Source of the DNA: Pseudomonas sp. DC1.2
GTDB taxonomy: Bacteria > Pseudomonadota > Gammaproteobacteria > Pseudomonadales > Pseudomonadaceae
Assembly: GCF_034351645.1 (NCBI RefSeq)
Contig: NZ_CP133782.1
Location: 4,283,001 to 4,347,000 of the forward strand
DNA length: 64,000 nucleotides
Reading direction: 5' to 3'
Shown here piece by piece: positions 43,890 through 53,349 of this stretch (the stretch's first letter is position 1; every line of letters begins with the position of its first letter). Both the position numbers and the translations under genes were made by a program. The notes beneath the pieces were generated by a model. It had not been told where the DNA came from. It made no database searches and saw nothing but the letters and a program-made list of their open reading frames with translations.

Positions 43890-44492
43890 ATGTGGCAAAG
43901 TTATGTGAACGGTCTGCTGGTGGCCGCCGGGCTGATCATGGCAATCGGCACTCAAAATGCATTTGTTCTGGCCCAGAGCCTGCGCCGCGAACATCACCTG
44001 CCGGTAGCCGCCCTGTGCGTGGTTTGCGACGCGTTGCTGGTGGCCGCTGGCGTGTTCGGCCTGGCAACGGTGCTGGCACAAAACCCGACCTTGCTCGCGG
44101 TTGCCCGTTGGGGGGGCGCAGTGTTTCTGATCACGTATGGCAGCCAGGCGTTACGGCGGGCCTATTCAAAACAGAGCCTGCAGCAGGGCGAAAACCAGAC
44201 CGTGCGCTCGCTGCGGGCGGTCATGCTCAGTGCGTTGGCGGTAACGCTGCTCAACCCGCACGTTTACCTGGATACCGTTTTGCTGATTGGCTCCCTCGGC
44301 GCGCAGCAATCGGTGCCCGGCGCTTATGTGGTGGGCGCGGCGAGTGCCTCGCTGCTCTGGTTTTTCACCTTGGCGCTGGGCGCGGCGTGGCTGGCGCCGT
44401 GGCTCGCGCGACCAAGTACGTGGCGAATCCTCGACCTGCTGGTGGCCATCATGATGTTCACCGTCGCCATTCAATTAATCACCAGCGGCTGA
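43890..44492 (+). CDS. LysE/ArgO-type amino acid exporter
   Basis: A 200-residue inner-membrane protein with six helices. The family motif GTQNAFVLAQSLRREH follows helix 1, and TLLNPHVYLDTVLLIG marks helix 4. Members export lysine or arginine; with ArgP next door, arginine export (ArgO) is most likely. ATG 43890 has GGAG at eight bases. It follows the ACT-domain gene closely, so the two are cotranscribed. Confidence 0.87.
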   Translation: MWQSYVNGLLVAAGLIMAIGTQNAFVLAQSLRREHHLPVAALCVVCDALLVAAGVFGLATVLAQNPTLLAVARWGGAVFLITYGSQALRRAYSKQSLQQGENQTVRSLRAVMLSALAVTLLNPHVYLDTVLLIGSLGAQQSVPGAYVVGAASASLLWFFTLALGAAWLAPWLARPSTWRILDLLVAIMMFTVAIQLITSG

Positions 44493-44538
44493 TTTATTCC
44501 AAAAGGCTCTGGAACCTCTATCCCACACAGTTGTTGCG

Positions 44539-44567
44539 TGGTTATGCCGCACCCCCGGTGCTATGAT
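44539..44567 (+). promoter_or_regulatory. candidate sigma-70 promoter of sodB
   Basis: TGGTTA and TATGAT are spaced by 17 bases, about 100 bases before the sodB start. The -35 box is weak. This is a sequence match only. Confidence 0.35.
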
Positions 44568-44668
44568 CCGACCCCTGCGCCGCAAAGAGTACAAACTCCC
44601 CGGCGCTTGTCTGGCCGCCCGTGATCGGCCTTGCGCTCACCGCAACTGACCTGATTAGGAGAATCATC

Positions 44669-45265
44669 ATGGCTTTCGAATTGCCGCCGCTGCCTTACGC
44701 ACACGATGCCCTGCAGCCGCACATTTCCAAGGAAACCCTGGAGTTCCACCACGACAAGCATCACAACACCTATGTCGTGAACCTGAATAACCTGGTGCCA
44801 GGCACCGAGTTCGAAGGCAAAACCCTGGAAGAAATCGTTAAATCTTCTTCGGGCGGTATCTTCAACAACGCCGCTCAGGTCTGGAACCACACCTTTTACT
44901 GGAACTGCCTGGCGCCAAACGCCGGTGGTCAACCTACCGGCGCGCTGGCTGAAGCCATCAACGCAGCCTTCGGTTCGTTCGACAAGTTCAAGGAAGAGTT
45001 CAGCAAAACCTCCATCGGCACCTTCGGTTCCGGTTGGGGCTGGCTGGTGAAAAAGGCTGACGGTTCCCTGGCACTGGCCAGCACCATCGGCGCCGGCAAC
45101 CCGCTGACCAACGGCGATACCCCGCTGCTGACCTGCGACGTTTGGGAACACGCTTACTACATCGACTACCGTAACGTTCGTCCGAAGTATGTCGAAGCGT
45201 TCTGGAACCTGGTCAACTGGACATTCGTGGCTGAGCAGTTCGAAGGCAAAACCTTCACCGCTTAA
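44669..45265 (+). CDS. sodB: iron superoxide dismutase
   Basis: A 198-residue Fe-SOD that dismutates superoxide in the cytosol. The metal ligands are His in [13 protein letters not shown] (residues about 26-38), His in VWNHTFYWN (about 74), and Asp/His in [13 protein letters not shown] (about 157-161). Gly and Gln around AQVWNHTFY and GSGWGWLV fit the iron rather than manganese form. ATG 44669 has AGGAG at seven bases. It is followed by a strong terminator. Confidence 0.95.
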   Translation: MAFELPPLPYAHDALQPHISKETLEFHHDKHHNTYVVNLNNLVPGTEFEGKTLEEIVKSSSGGIFNNAAQVWNHTFYWNCLAPNAGGQPTGALAEAINAAFGSFDKFKEEFSKTSIGTFGSGWGWLVKKADGSLALASTIGAGNPLTNGDTPLLTCDVWEHAYYIDYRNVRPKYVEAFWNLVNWTFVAEQFEGKTFTA

Positions 45266-45279
45266 GATCGACGCCAGTC

Positions 45280-45308
45280 AAAAAACCCGGCTCAGGCCGG
45301 GTTTTTTT
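45280..45308 (+). terminator. rho-independent terminator after sodB
   Basis: AACCCGGC and GCCGGGTT arms around TCAG are followed by a T-run (GTTTTTTT). It stands 15 bases past the sodB stop codon. The following gap 45309-45808 (500 bases) has no gene that I can support; its last part must contain the bifA promoter. Confidence 0.9.
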
Positions 45309-45808
45309 GGTTTTGAAAACGTCTGGCCCGGTCACTGAATGGGCAGCCACAGCCAAAGGTTTTTAATCCGGCAGGCGGCGCACAATCTGACAAAGGCGTG
45401 AGAAAGCGCCAGGAATCTGCCACACAAATAAACAACCCCTTGCAAGCGTGTTCGCGATAGCGGCAGATCAGTTGAAATGAGGGTGAATGTGCCGCCGTCA
45501 TGGCAAAAAACCGCTGCCATCGGGCGAATCGCGTTTTCCTACACTAAAAGCCTCCCCCAACCCCTTGCCCCGACGCTACAGCTGACTAACATCAACCTGG
45601 ACCCAGCGGAAAAAATATCCCGCCACGCTCAAGTTGAAGGGGTTGAGAACCGACACAGTACCCGTAGCGCAAATACTCAAAAAAAGAGCATATCGGCCAT
45701 GCGCACAGGTAAATCCCCCTGTAATTGATTGTCCCTTTGACTGCCACCACGGGATTGCCAATACTCATGGCAACTTGACGCTACCCGCACGGAACAAGGA
45801 ATAGCCCT

Positions 45809-47860
45809 TTGAAGCTGGAACTCAAGAACAGCTTGTCGGTGAAGTTGCTTCGGGTCGTGCTCCTGTCGGCATTGATCGTCGGCGTGGTCTTGAGCTGCGC
45901 TCAGATCGTTTTCGATGCCTATAAAACACGCCAGGCCGTTGCAAACGATGCCCAGCGCATCCTCGACATGTTCCGCGACCCCTCGACCCAGGCCGTTTAC
46001 AGCCTGGACCGGGAGATGGGCATGCAGGTAATAGAAGGCCTGTTCCAGGACGACGCCGTGCGCCAGGCCTCCATTGGCCATCCGGATGAGGCCATGCTCG
46101 CGCAAAAAACCCGCGACTTGCAGCGCTCTAACAGCCGGTGGCTGACCGACCTGATTCTTGGGCAAGAACGCACGTTCACCACCCAACTGGTGGGACGCGG
46201 TCCCTACAGTGAGTATTACGGCGACCTGAGTATCACCCTCGACACCGCCAACTACGGCCAGAGCTTCATCGTCAGCTCGGTGATCATTTTTATCTCCGGG
46301 GTATTGCGGGCGCTGGCCATGGGGCTGGTGCTGTACCTGGTCTATCACTGGCTGTTGACCAAACCCCTATCGCGGATCATCGAGCACCTCACCGAGATCA
46401 ATCCCGACCGTCCCAGCGAGCACAAGATCCCGCAGATCAAGGGCCACGAAAAAAACGAACTGGGTATTTGGATCAATACCGCCAACCAGTTGCTTGAATC
46501 CATCGAACGCAACACCCATCTGCGCCACGAAGCGGAAAACAGCCTGCTGCGCATGGCCCAGTACGATTTCCTCACCGGCCTGCCCAACCGCCAGCAATTA
46601 CAACAGCAACTGGACAAGATTCTGGTGGATGCCGGCAAACTGCAACGTCGCGTCGCCGTGCTGGTGGTAGGACTGGACGACTTCAAGGGTATCAACGAGC
46701 AGTTCAGCTATCAGGCCGGCGACCAGTTGCTGCTGGCGCTGGCTGATCGATTGCGCGCCCACAGCGGCCGTCTCGGTGCTCTGGCCCGTCTGGGTGGCGA
46801 TCAGTTTGCCTTGGTCCAGGCCGATATCGAACAACCCTACGAGGCCGCCGAACTGGCCCAAAGCATTCTTGATGACCTGGAGGAGGCGTTTGCCCTCGAT
46901 CATCAGGAAATTCGCCTGCGCGCCACCATCGGCATCACCCTGTTCCCCGAGGACGGTGACAGCACCGAGAAGCTGCTGCAAAAAGCCGAGCAGACCATGA
47001 CCCTGGCCAAGACCCGTTCGCGCAATCGCTATCAGTTCTATATCGCCAGTGTCGACAGCGAAATGCGCCGGCGCCGGGAGCTGGAGAAAGACTTGCGCGA
47101 GGCCTTGGCCCGCAATCAGTTTTACCTGGTCTACCAACCGCAGATCAGCTACCGCGACCATCGAGTGGTGGGCGTCGAGGCGTTGATTCGCTGGCAGCAC
47201 CCTGAGCATGGCCTGGTGCCGCCTGACCTGTTCATTCCCCTGGCCGAGCAGAACGGCACCATCATCGCCATCGGCGAATGGGTGCTGGACCAAGCGTGCA
47301 AGCAGCTGCGCGAATGGCATGATCAGGGCTTTGCCGACCTGCGCATGGCGGTGAACCTGTCCACCGTGCAACTGCACCACGCCGAACTGCCGCGTGTGGT
47401 TAATAACCTGTTACAGATTTACCGCTTGCCGCCACGTAGCCTGGAGCTGGAAGTTACCGAAACCGGCCTGATGGAAGATATCAGCACCGCCGCCCAGCAC
47501 TTGCTGAGCCTGCGCCGCTCAGGCGCCTTGATCGCCATCGATGACTTCGGCACCGGCTACTCGTCACTGAGCTACCTAAAAAGCCTGCCACTGGACAAGA
47601 TCAAAATCGACAAGAGCTTCGTCCAGGACCTGCTCGATGACGACGACGACGCCACCATCGTTCGGGCCATCATTCAACTGGGCAAGAGCCTGGGCATGCA
47701 GGTGATTGCCGAAGGCGTCGAAACCGCCGAGCAAGAGGCCTACATCATCTCCGAAGGTTGCCACGAAGGTCAGGGCTATCACTACAGCAAGCCGTTGCCG
47801 GCGCGGGAGTTGAGCGCTTACCTCAAGCAGGCTCAGCGCACTAACGCCGTCATCTTGTAA
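45809..47860 (+). CDS. bifA: c-di-GMP phosphodiesterase BifA (degenerate GGDEF, active EAL)
   Basis: A 683-residue membrane protein. A signal-like helix (about 11-32) and a second (about 155-185) flank a periplasmic sensor, followed by a HAMP-like linker, a GGDEF domain with the altered motif GGDQF (329-333), and an EAL domain with Glu457-Ala-Leu, ETGLMEDIS and DDFGTGYSSLSYLK. BifA has the same GGDQF in P. aeruginosa, where it breaks down c-di-GMP to favour swarming over biofilm. The start is TTG 45809, supported by AAGGA eight bases upstream. Gene order sodB-bifA is conserved. Confidence 0.9.
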   Translation: MKLELKNSLSVKLLRVVLLSALIVGVVLSCAQIVFDAYKTRQAVANDAQRILDMFRDPSTQAVYSLDREMGMQVIEGLFQDDAVRQASIGHPDEAMLAQKTRDLQRSNSRWLTDLILGQERTFTTQLVGRGPYSEYYGDLSITLDTANYGQSFIVSSVIIFISGVLRALAMGLVLYLVYHWLLTKPLSRIIEHLTEINPDRPSEHKIPQIKGHEKNELGIWINTANQLLESIERNTHLRHEAENSLLRMAQYDFLTGLPNRQQLQQQLDKILVDAGKLQRRVAVLVVGLDDFKGINEQFSYQAGDQLLLALADRLRAHSGRLGALARLGGDQFALVQADIEQPYEAAELAQSILDDLEEAFALDHQEIRLRATIGITLFPEDGDSTEKLLQKAEQTMTLAKTRSRNRYQFYIASVDSEMRRRRELEKDLREALARNQFYLVYQPQISYRDHRVVGVEALIRWQHPEHGLVPPDLFIPLAEQNGTIIAIGEWVLDQACKQLREWHDQGFADLRMAVNLSTVQLHHAELPRVVNNLLQIYRLPPRSLELEVTETGLMEDISTAAQHLLSLRRSGALIAIDDFGTGYSSLSYLKSLPLDKIKIDKSFVQDLLDDDDDATIVRAIIQLGKSLGMQVIAEGVETAEQEAYIISEGCHEGQGYHYSKPLPARELSAYLKQAQRTNAVIL

Positions 47861-47928
47861 CTATTTTTTAATCGGCAGAACCACATCCCGGTGAATCGGG
47901 AATATTTTCCAGGCTCAAGCCTTTACAG

Positions 47929-47951
47929 ATAATGCGAAAGATTTGCATTAT
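47929..47951 (+). promoter_or_regulatory. Fur-like inverted repeat upstream of the imelysin gene
   Basis: ATAATGC and GCATTAT form a perfect inverted repeat around nine bases (GAAAGATTT-type spacer), 60 bases before the imelysin start. The arms GATAAT/CATTAT are those of a Fur box, fitting an iron-regulated cluster. Confidence 0.5.
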
Positions 47952-48010
47952 GTCGCAGTTTTGCGCACCCCCGCGCCTGTCCACCCATTTACCGAAGCAG
48001 GATGTTCGCC

Positions 48011-49348
48011 ATGATTCGTATGCCTCTGGCCACCGCCAGTCTGCTGGCTATCGCCATTTCCCTCGCCGGTTGCGGTGAAGGCAAAGACAAGGCTGCCGCG
48101 CCGACCCCGGCCGCCAGCACTGCTACCCCGGCAGCTACGCCCGCCAAGGCCGGTAACGTTGACGAAGCCACCGCCAAAGCAGTCGTTGCGCATTACACCG
48201 ACGTGGTCTTCGCCGTTTTCAGCGATGCCGAATCCACCGCGAAAACCCTGCAAACCGCCGTTGATACCTTCCTCGCTAATCCGAACGCCAACACCCTGAA
48301 GGCCGCTCGCGAAGCCTGGATCGCTGCTCGCGTGCCGTACTTGCAGAGCGAAGTGTTCCGCTTCGGCAACACCATCATTGATGACTGGGAAGGTCAGGTG
48401 AACGCCTGGCCGCTGGACGAAGGCCTGATCGACTATGTCGACAAATCCTACGAGCACGCGCTGGGCAACCCCGGCGCCAACGCCAACATCATCGCCAACA
48501 CTCAAATCCAGGTCGGCGAAGACAAGGTCGATGTGAAAGACATCACCCCGGAAAAACTCGCCAGCCTGAATGAATTGGGCGGTTCGGAAGCCAACGTCGC
48601 TACGGGCTACCACGCCATCGAATTCCTGCTTTGGGGCCAAGACCTCAATGGCACGGGCCCAGGGGCTGGCAACCGTCCTGCGTCCGACTACCTCGAAGGC
48701 GCCGGCGCTACAGGCGGCCACAATGACCGTCGTCGTGCTTACCTGAAGGCCGTGACCCAACTGCTGGTCAGCGACCTGGAAGAAATGGTCGGTAACTGGA
48801 AGCCTAACGTGGCCGACAACTACCGCGCCACCCTGGAAGCCGAACCGGCTGAAACCGGCCTGCGCAAAATGCTGTTCGGCATGGGCAGCTTGTCCCTCGG
48901 CGAACTGGCGGGCGAACGCATGAAGGTGTCCCTGGAAGCAAACTCGCCGGAAGACGAACAAGATTGCTTCAGCGACAACACCCACAACTCGCACTTCTAC
49001 GATGCCAAAGGCATTCGTAACGTGTACCTGGGCGAATACACCCGCGTCGACGGCACCAAAATGACCGGCGCCAGCCTGTCGTCCCTGGTCGCCAAGGCCG
49101 ACCCGGCAGCCGACGCGGCGCTAAAAGCCGACCTGGCCACCACAGAAGCCAAGATTCAGGTCATGGTCGATCACGCCAACAAGGGCGAGCATTACGACCA
49201 ACTGATCGCCTCCGGCAACACCGCCGGCAACAAGATTGTGCGCGACGCCATCGCCGCGCTGGTTAAACAGACCGGTTCGATCGAACAGGCTGCCGGCAAA
49301 CTCGGTATCAGCGACCTGAACCCGGACAACGCTGATCACGAGTTCTGA
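48011..49348 (+). CDS. imelysin family lipoprotein (IcmP/IrpA-like)
   Basis: A 445-residue exported protein. The start MIRMPLATASLLAIAISLAGC is a lipobox signal (LAGC). After an Ala/Pro/Thr-rich linker (about 25-55) comes the imelysin domain with the GxHxxE motif in GYHAIEFLLWG (about residue 200). Imelysins (M75) include IcmP and iron-regulated IrpA and are thought to bind iron at the envelope rather than act as proteases. ATG 48011 has AGGA upstream. It opens a cluster with a di-heme oxidoreductase, a second imelysin and a DUF1513 protein, matching the PA4370-PA4373 order. Confidence 0.88.
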   Translation: MIRMPLATASLLAIAISLAGCGEGKDKAAAPTPAASTATPAATPAKAGNVDEATAKAVVAHYTDVVFAVFSDAESTAKTLQTAVDTFLANPNANTLKAAREAWIAARVPYLQSEVFRFGNTIIDDWEGQVNAWPLDEGLIDYVDKSYEHALGNPGANANIIANTQIQVGEDKVDVKDITPEKLASLNELGGSEANVATGYHAIEFLLWGQDLNGTGPGAGNRPASDYLEGAGATGGHNDRRRAYLKAVTQLLVSDLEEMVGNWKPNVADNYRATLEAEPAETGLRKMLFGMGSLSLGELAGERMKVSLEANSPEDEQDCFSDNTHNSHFYDAKGIRNVYLGEYTRVDGTKMTGASLSSLVAKADPAADAALKADLATTEAKIQVMVDHANKGEHYDQLIASGNTAGNKIVRDAIAALVKQTGSIEQAAGKLGISDLNPDNADHEF

Positions 49349-49368
49349 TCAACGCTGGCTGAACAGAA

Positions 49369-49393
49369 GGCGGCCCTCGGGTCGCCTTTTTCA
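49369..49393 (+). terminator. rho-independent terminator after imelysin gene
   Basis: GGCGGCCC and GGGTCGCC form a stem with one G-T pair around TC, followed by TTTTT, about 20 bases past the stop codon. Confidence 0.7.
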
Positions 49394-49449
49394 TTCCTGC
49401 CTACCACAAAGGCTCGCACTCACCTCATTGGATTGCGCGAAACGTGTGA

Positions 49450-49475
49450 ATGCGTGACTTGCCCGCGATAGCAAC
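49450..49475. repeat. degenerate REP element
   Basis: GCGTGACTTGCCCGCGATAG retains half of the REP core in the gap before the di-heme oxidoreductase gene. Confidence 0.4.
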
Positions 49476-49592
49476 GCCTTGGTCGCTTTCCAAGCCTCGC
49501 GCCACATCAACCAAACGATAATTCCTCTTATTCAAACTCTCCTGCCCTGTTAGACTTTGCGCCTTTGTTTTGCACGCTTTTCAGGAAGTCTG

Positions 49593-51020
49593 ATGCCGTC
49601 GTTGCTCCTTCGCTTGTCCACCTTGTTCATGGCTCTGAGCCTGAGTGCCTGCGATGACGCCCCGCGTTTTACCAAGGCCGAACCTGGTGAAGCGCGGTCC
49701 GGCGGCAGCGCGACGGTGCGCAAGACCGATCAGAATGCGTTTTCGTTGCCGTCCGCCAACCTGTCGCCCACCCGGCGGCTGGATTTCAGTGTCGGCAACA
49801 GTTTCTTCCGCAACCCTTGGGTGATCGCCCCGTCGACCACCACCGCCCGGGACGGCCTCGGGCCCCTGTTCAACACCAACGCCTGCCAAAACTGCCACAT
49901 CAAGGACGGCCGGGGTCATCCACCGGCACCCGGCGCCGACAACTCGGTGTCGATGCTGGTAAGGCTGTCGATCCCGGATACGCCGGCCTACGCCAAGGTG
50001 ATCGAGCAAATGGGCGTGGTCCCGGAGCCGATCTACGGTGGGCAGCTGCAAGACATGTCAATCCCAGGCGTCGTGCCGGAAGGCAAGGTGCGGGTCGACT
50101 ACACGCCGCAAAAGGTTCGCTTCAAGGACGGCACCGAAGTCGAGCTGCGCAAGCCGGCGTTGCAGATTACGCAACTGGGTTATGGGCCAATGCACCCACA
50201 GACCCGTTTCTCGGCACGGGTCGCGCCGCCCATGATTGGCCTGGGCTTGCTCGAAGCGATTCCTGAAGACGCGATCCTGGCCAATGCAACAGCGCAAGCC
50301 GCCGCCAACAAAGGCATCGCTGGCCGCCCGAATAAGGTCTGGGACGACGCCCAGCACAAGACCGTCCTCGGCCGTTTTGGCTGGAAGGCCGGGCAACCGA
50401 ACCTCAACCAACAGAATGTGCATGCGTTTTCAGGAGACATGGGCCTGACCACACGCCTGCGCGGGGTTGATGACTGCACCGACTCGCAAACCGCCTGCAA
50501 ACAAGCGCCCAACGGCAACGGGCCCGAGGGCGAGCCGGAAGTCAGCGAGAACATTTTGCGCCTGGTGCTGTTCTATAGCCGTAACCTTGCCGTCCCGGCC
50601 CGCCGCGACGTCAGCGCCCCAGAAGTGCTGGCCGGCAAGAACCTGTTTTACCAAGCGGGCTGCCAGTCCTGTCACACCCCCCAATACACCACCGCCGCCA
50701 ATGCCGCCGAACCTGAGCTGGCCAATCAAGTGATTCGCCCCTACAGCGACCTACTGCTGCATGACATGGGCGACGGTCTGGCCGATAACCGCACCGAATT
50801 CCAGGCCAGTGGCCGCGACTGGCGCACCCCGCCGTTGTGGGGCATCGGCCTGACGCAAGCGGTCAGCGGCCATACGCAGTTGTTGCATGACGGCCGCGCC
50901 CGCAACCTGCTCGAAGCCGTGCTCTGGCATGGCGGCGAGGCCTCGGCGGCGCAACAACAGGTTTTGTCTTTCAACAGCGAGCAGCGCACTGCGTTACTGG
51001 CGTTTTTGAACTCTCTTTAA
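49593..51020 (+). CDS. di-heme oxidoreductase (DHOR, cytochrome c peroxidase-like) lipoprotein
   Basis: A 475-residue exported protein with lipobox LSACD (about residue 19). Two heme c sites are present, CQNCH (about 100) and CQSCH (about 365). Segments such as DGLGPLFNTNACQNCHIKDGRG and DMGDGLADNRTEFQASGRDWRTPPLWGIG match the DHOR family (PF06537), often annotated thiol oxidoreductase. Between two imelysins it may oxidise iron during uptake. ATG 49593 has AGGAAG upstream. The four genes 49593-53225 look like one operon. Confidence 0.85.
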   Translation: MPSLLLRLSTLFMALSLSACDDAPRFTKAEPGEARSGGSATVRKTDQNAFSLPSANLSPTRRLDFSVGNSFFRNPWVIAPSTTTARDGLGPLFNTNACQNCHIKDGRGHPPAPGADNSVSMLVRLSIPDTPAYAKVIEQMGVVPEPIYGGQLQDMSIPGVVPEGKVRVDYTPQKVRFKDGTEVELRKPALQITQLGYGPMHPQTRFSARVAPPMIGLGLLEAIPEDAILANATAQAAANKGIAGRPNKVWDDAQHKTVLGRFGWKAGQPNLNQQNVHAFSGDMGLTTRLRGVDDCTDSQTACKQAPNGNGPEGEPEVSENILRLVLFYSRNLAVPARRDVSAPEVLAGKNLFYQAGCQSCHTPQYTTAANAAEPELANQVIRPYSDLLLHDMGDGLADNRTEFQASGRDWRTPPLWGIGLTQAVSGHTQLLHDGRARNLLEAVLWHGGEASAAQQQVLSFNSEQRTALLAFLNSL

Positions 51021-51048
51021 ACACCTTATAAAGAATCGGGAGCCCGAC

Positions 51049-52113
51049 ATGTTCCGTCCCAAATTGTTGTTCACCAGCCTTGCAGCACTCGCCTTGGGTG
51101 CCTGCTCGCCCCAAGATCCGCAGGCCGTCACGTCAGCCGCCATCGCTAAACAAGTGATCCTGCCGACCTACAGCCGCTGGGTTGAAGCTGACCGTCAACT
51201 GGCCGTCAGCGCCCTGGCCTTCTGCGAAGGCAAGGAAAATCTCGACACCGCCCGCGCTGATTTCCTGCATGCACAGAAAGCCTGGGCCGAACTGCAACCG
51301 CTGCTGATCGGCCCGCTGGCCGAAGGCAACCGTTCGTGGCAGGTGCAGTTCTGGCCGGACAAGAAAAACCTCGTCGGCCGTCAGGTCGAGCAACTGGTCA
51401 CCGCGCAGCCGCAGATCGATGCGGCGGCCCTCGCCAAATCGAGTGTGGTGGTACAAGGCCTGTCAGCCTACGAGTACATCCTGTTTGACAGCAAAGTCGA
51501 CATGGCCGACGCCACCCAGAAAGCCAAATACTGCCCGCTGCTGACCGCCATCGGCGAACGGCAGAAGCAACTGGCCGAAGAGATCCTGTCGCGCTGGAAT
51601 ACCAACGACGGCATGCTCGCGCAGATGAGCAAGTTCCCGAACCAGCGCTACGCAGACTCCCACGAAGCGATTGCTGATGTGCTGCGGGTACAAGTCACCG
51701 CCCTGGACACCCTGAAGAAAAAACTCGGCACCCCAATGGGCCGCCAAACCAAGGGCATTCCACAGCCGTTCCAGGCAGATGCCTGGCGCAGCCAATCGTC
51801 GCTGCAAGGGCTGGAAGCCAGCCTGGCCGCAGCGCAAACCGTATGGGCAGGGGTCGATAACCAAGGCCTGCGCGGTCTGTTGCCAAGCGCGCAGAAACCG
51901 TTGGCCGACAAGATTGACGCCGCCTACACCGCGTCCCTGAAACTGTTCGCCAGCAACCAACGCTCGCTGACCGACATGCTCGGCGACGATGTTGGTCGCC
52001 AGCAACTCAACGATCTCTACGACAGCCTCAACGTCGTCCATCGCCTGCACGAAGGTGAGCTGGCCAAGGCGCTGGGCATCCAACTGGGCTTCAATGCCAA
52101 CGACGGTGACTGA
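51049..52113 (+). CDS. second imelysin family lipoprotein
   Basis: A 354-residue exported protein with signal and lipobox (ALALGACS). The imelysin-like fold is seen in AAIAKQVILPTYSRWVEADRQL and RADFLHAQKAWAELQPLLIGP. The GxHxxE block is changed to GLSAYEYILFD, so the His is lost. It may bind metal differently or act as a scaffold for the first imelysin. It follows the oxidoreductase by 28 bases and overlaps the next gene by one base. Confidence 0.82.
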   Translation: MFRPKLLFTSLAALALGACSPQDPQAVTSAAIAKQVILPTYSRWVEADRQLAVSALAFCEGKENLDTARADFLHAQKAWAELQPLLIGPLAEGNRSWQVQFWPDKKNLVGRQVEQLVTAQPQIDAAALAKSSVVVQGLSAYEYILFDSKVDMADATQKAKYCPLLTAIGERQKQLAEEILSRWNTNDGMLAQMSKFPNQRYADSHEAIADVLRVQVTALDTLKKKLGTPMGRQTKGIPQPFQADAWRSQSSLQGLEASLAAAQTVWAGVDNQGLRGLLPSAQKPLADKIDAAYTASLKLFASNQRSLTDMLGDDVGRQQLNDLYDSLNVVHRLHEGELAKALGIQLGFNANDGD

Positions 52114-53225
52114 TGAGGGCACGTGCCATGCTGCGACGCCAGGCTGTGACGTTAGGTAGTTTGCTGCTGGGCGCAGTGACGCTGGGCGGCTGGAGGCTGT
52201 TCAAGCAAAAGGACGAGCGCCCGTTACTGCTGTCGGCGCGCGACGATACCGAGGGCAAGCACTACGCGGTGGGTTATCGGCTGGACGGCAGCCGAGTGTT
52301 TGCCACCCAGGTCGGCCAACGCTGCCACGACATCATCAACCACCCGACGCTGCCAATCGCCCTGTTTGTCGCCCGCCGCCCCGGCACCGAGAGTTACCTG
52401 ATCGACCTGCGCGACGGCACGCTCCTGCAAACGGTGACCTCGCAGCCGAACCGGCATTTTTACGGCCACGCGGTGATTCACCACAGCGGCGACTGGCTGT
52501 ACGCCACCGAAAACGACACCACCGACCCAGGTCGCGGCCTGCTGGGTGTGTATAAGTTCGAAGGTGAGCGACTTATCCACAGCGGCGAAATCACGACCCA
52601 CGGCGTTGGTCCACATCAGGTGTCGTGGATGCCCGACGGCGAAACCTTGGTGGTGGCCAATGGCGGGATTCGCACCGAGGCCGAAAGCCGGGTCGAAATG
52701 AACCTCAACGCCATGGAACCAAGCCTGGTGCTGATGCAACGGGACGGCACGCTGATAAGCAAGGAAACCCTCAGTCAACAGATGAACAGCGTGCGCCACC
52801 TTGGCATTGCCAGCGATGGCACCATCGTCGCCGGTCAGCAGTTCATGGGCGCTGCGCATGAATCCTCGGAGCTGTTGGCGATCAAGCGTCCGGGCCAGCC
52901 GTTTGTGGCGTTCCCGGTGCCCGAGCAGCAATTACAGGCCATGGGGCATTACACCGCCAGCGTCGCGGTACACAGCGAGTTGCGTCTGATCGCGTTGACC
53001 GCGCCTCGCGGCAACCGCTTTTTCATCTGGGACCTGGACACCGGCGAAGTGCGTCTGGATGCGCCACTTCCCGACTGCGCCGGGGTCGGCGCCGTGGCCG
53101 ACGGGTTTGTCGTGACCTCGGGCCAGGGCCGATGCAGGTTTTACGATTGCCGCCAGACTGAGCTGGTCGCAAAACCACTGGAACTGCCCGCGGGGCTTTG
53201 GGACAACCACCTGCATTTGATCTGA
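52113..53225 (+). CDS. DUF1513 beta-propeller protein
   Basis: A 370-residue protein. The N-terminus (LRRQAVTLGSLLLGAVTLGGW) looks like a twin-arginine signal, so it is probably periplasmic. The body has propeller-like repeats (HDIINHPTLPIALFVARRPG, GHAVIHHSGDWLYATENDT, LGIASDGTIVAGQQ). DUF1513 genes accompany imelysins and di-heme oxidoreductases in Pseudomonas and likely share a role in iron handling. The start overlaps the imelysin stop (TGATG); an alternative start lies at 52128. Confidence 0.85.
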   Translation: MRARAMLRRQAVTLGSLLLGAVTLGGWRLFKQKDERPLLLSARDDTEGKHYAVGYRLDGSRVFATQVGQRCHDIINHPTLPIALFVARRPGTESYLIDLRDGTLLQTVTSQPNRHFYGHAVIHHSGDWLYATENDTTDPGRGLLGVYKFEGERLIHSGEITTHGVGPHQVSWMPDGETLVVANGGIRTEAESRVEMNLNAMEPSLVLMQRDGTLISKETLSQQMNSVRHLGIASDGTIVAGQQFMGAAHESSELLAIKRPGQPFVAFPVPEQQLQAMGHYTASVAVHSELRLIALTAPRGNRFFIWDLDTGEVRLDAPLPDCAGVGAVADGFVVTSGQGRCRFYDCRQTELVAKPLELPAGLWDNHLHLI

Positions 53226-53349
53226 GCCATGCCCTCCCTGCGCCGCAATGGCGCGGGAGGGCCTGTTAACACTGCCCGTTGGAATCCGCCTCTGACTCGG
53301 AGTAATGTTCCCGCCTGTCTCACCTGATTTTCTCCAAGGAAGTGGAAAT

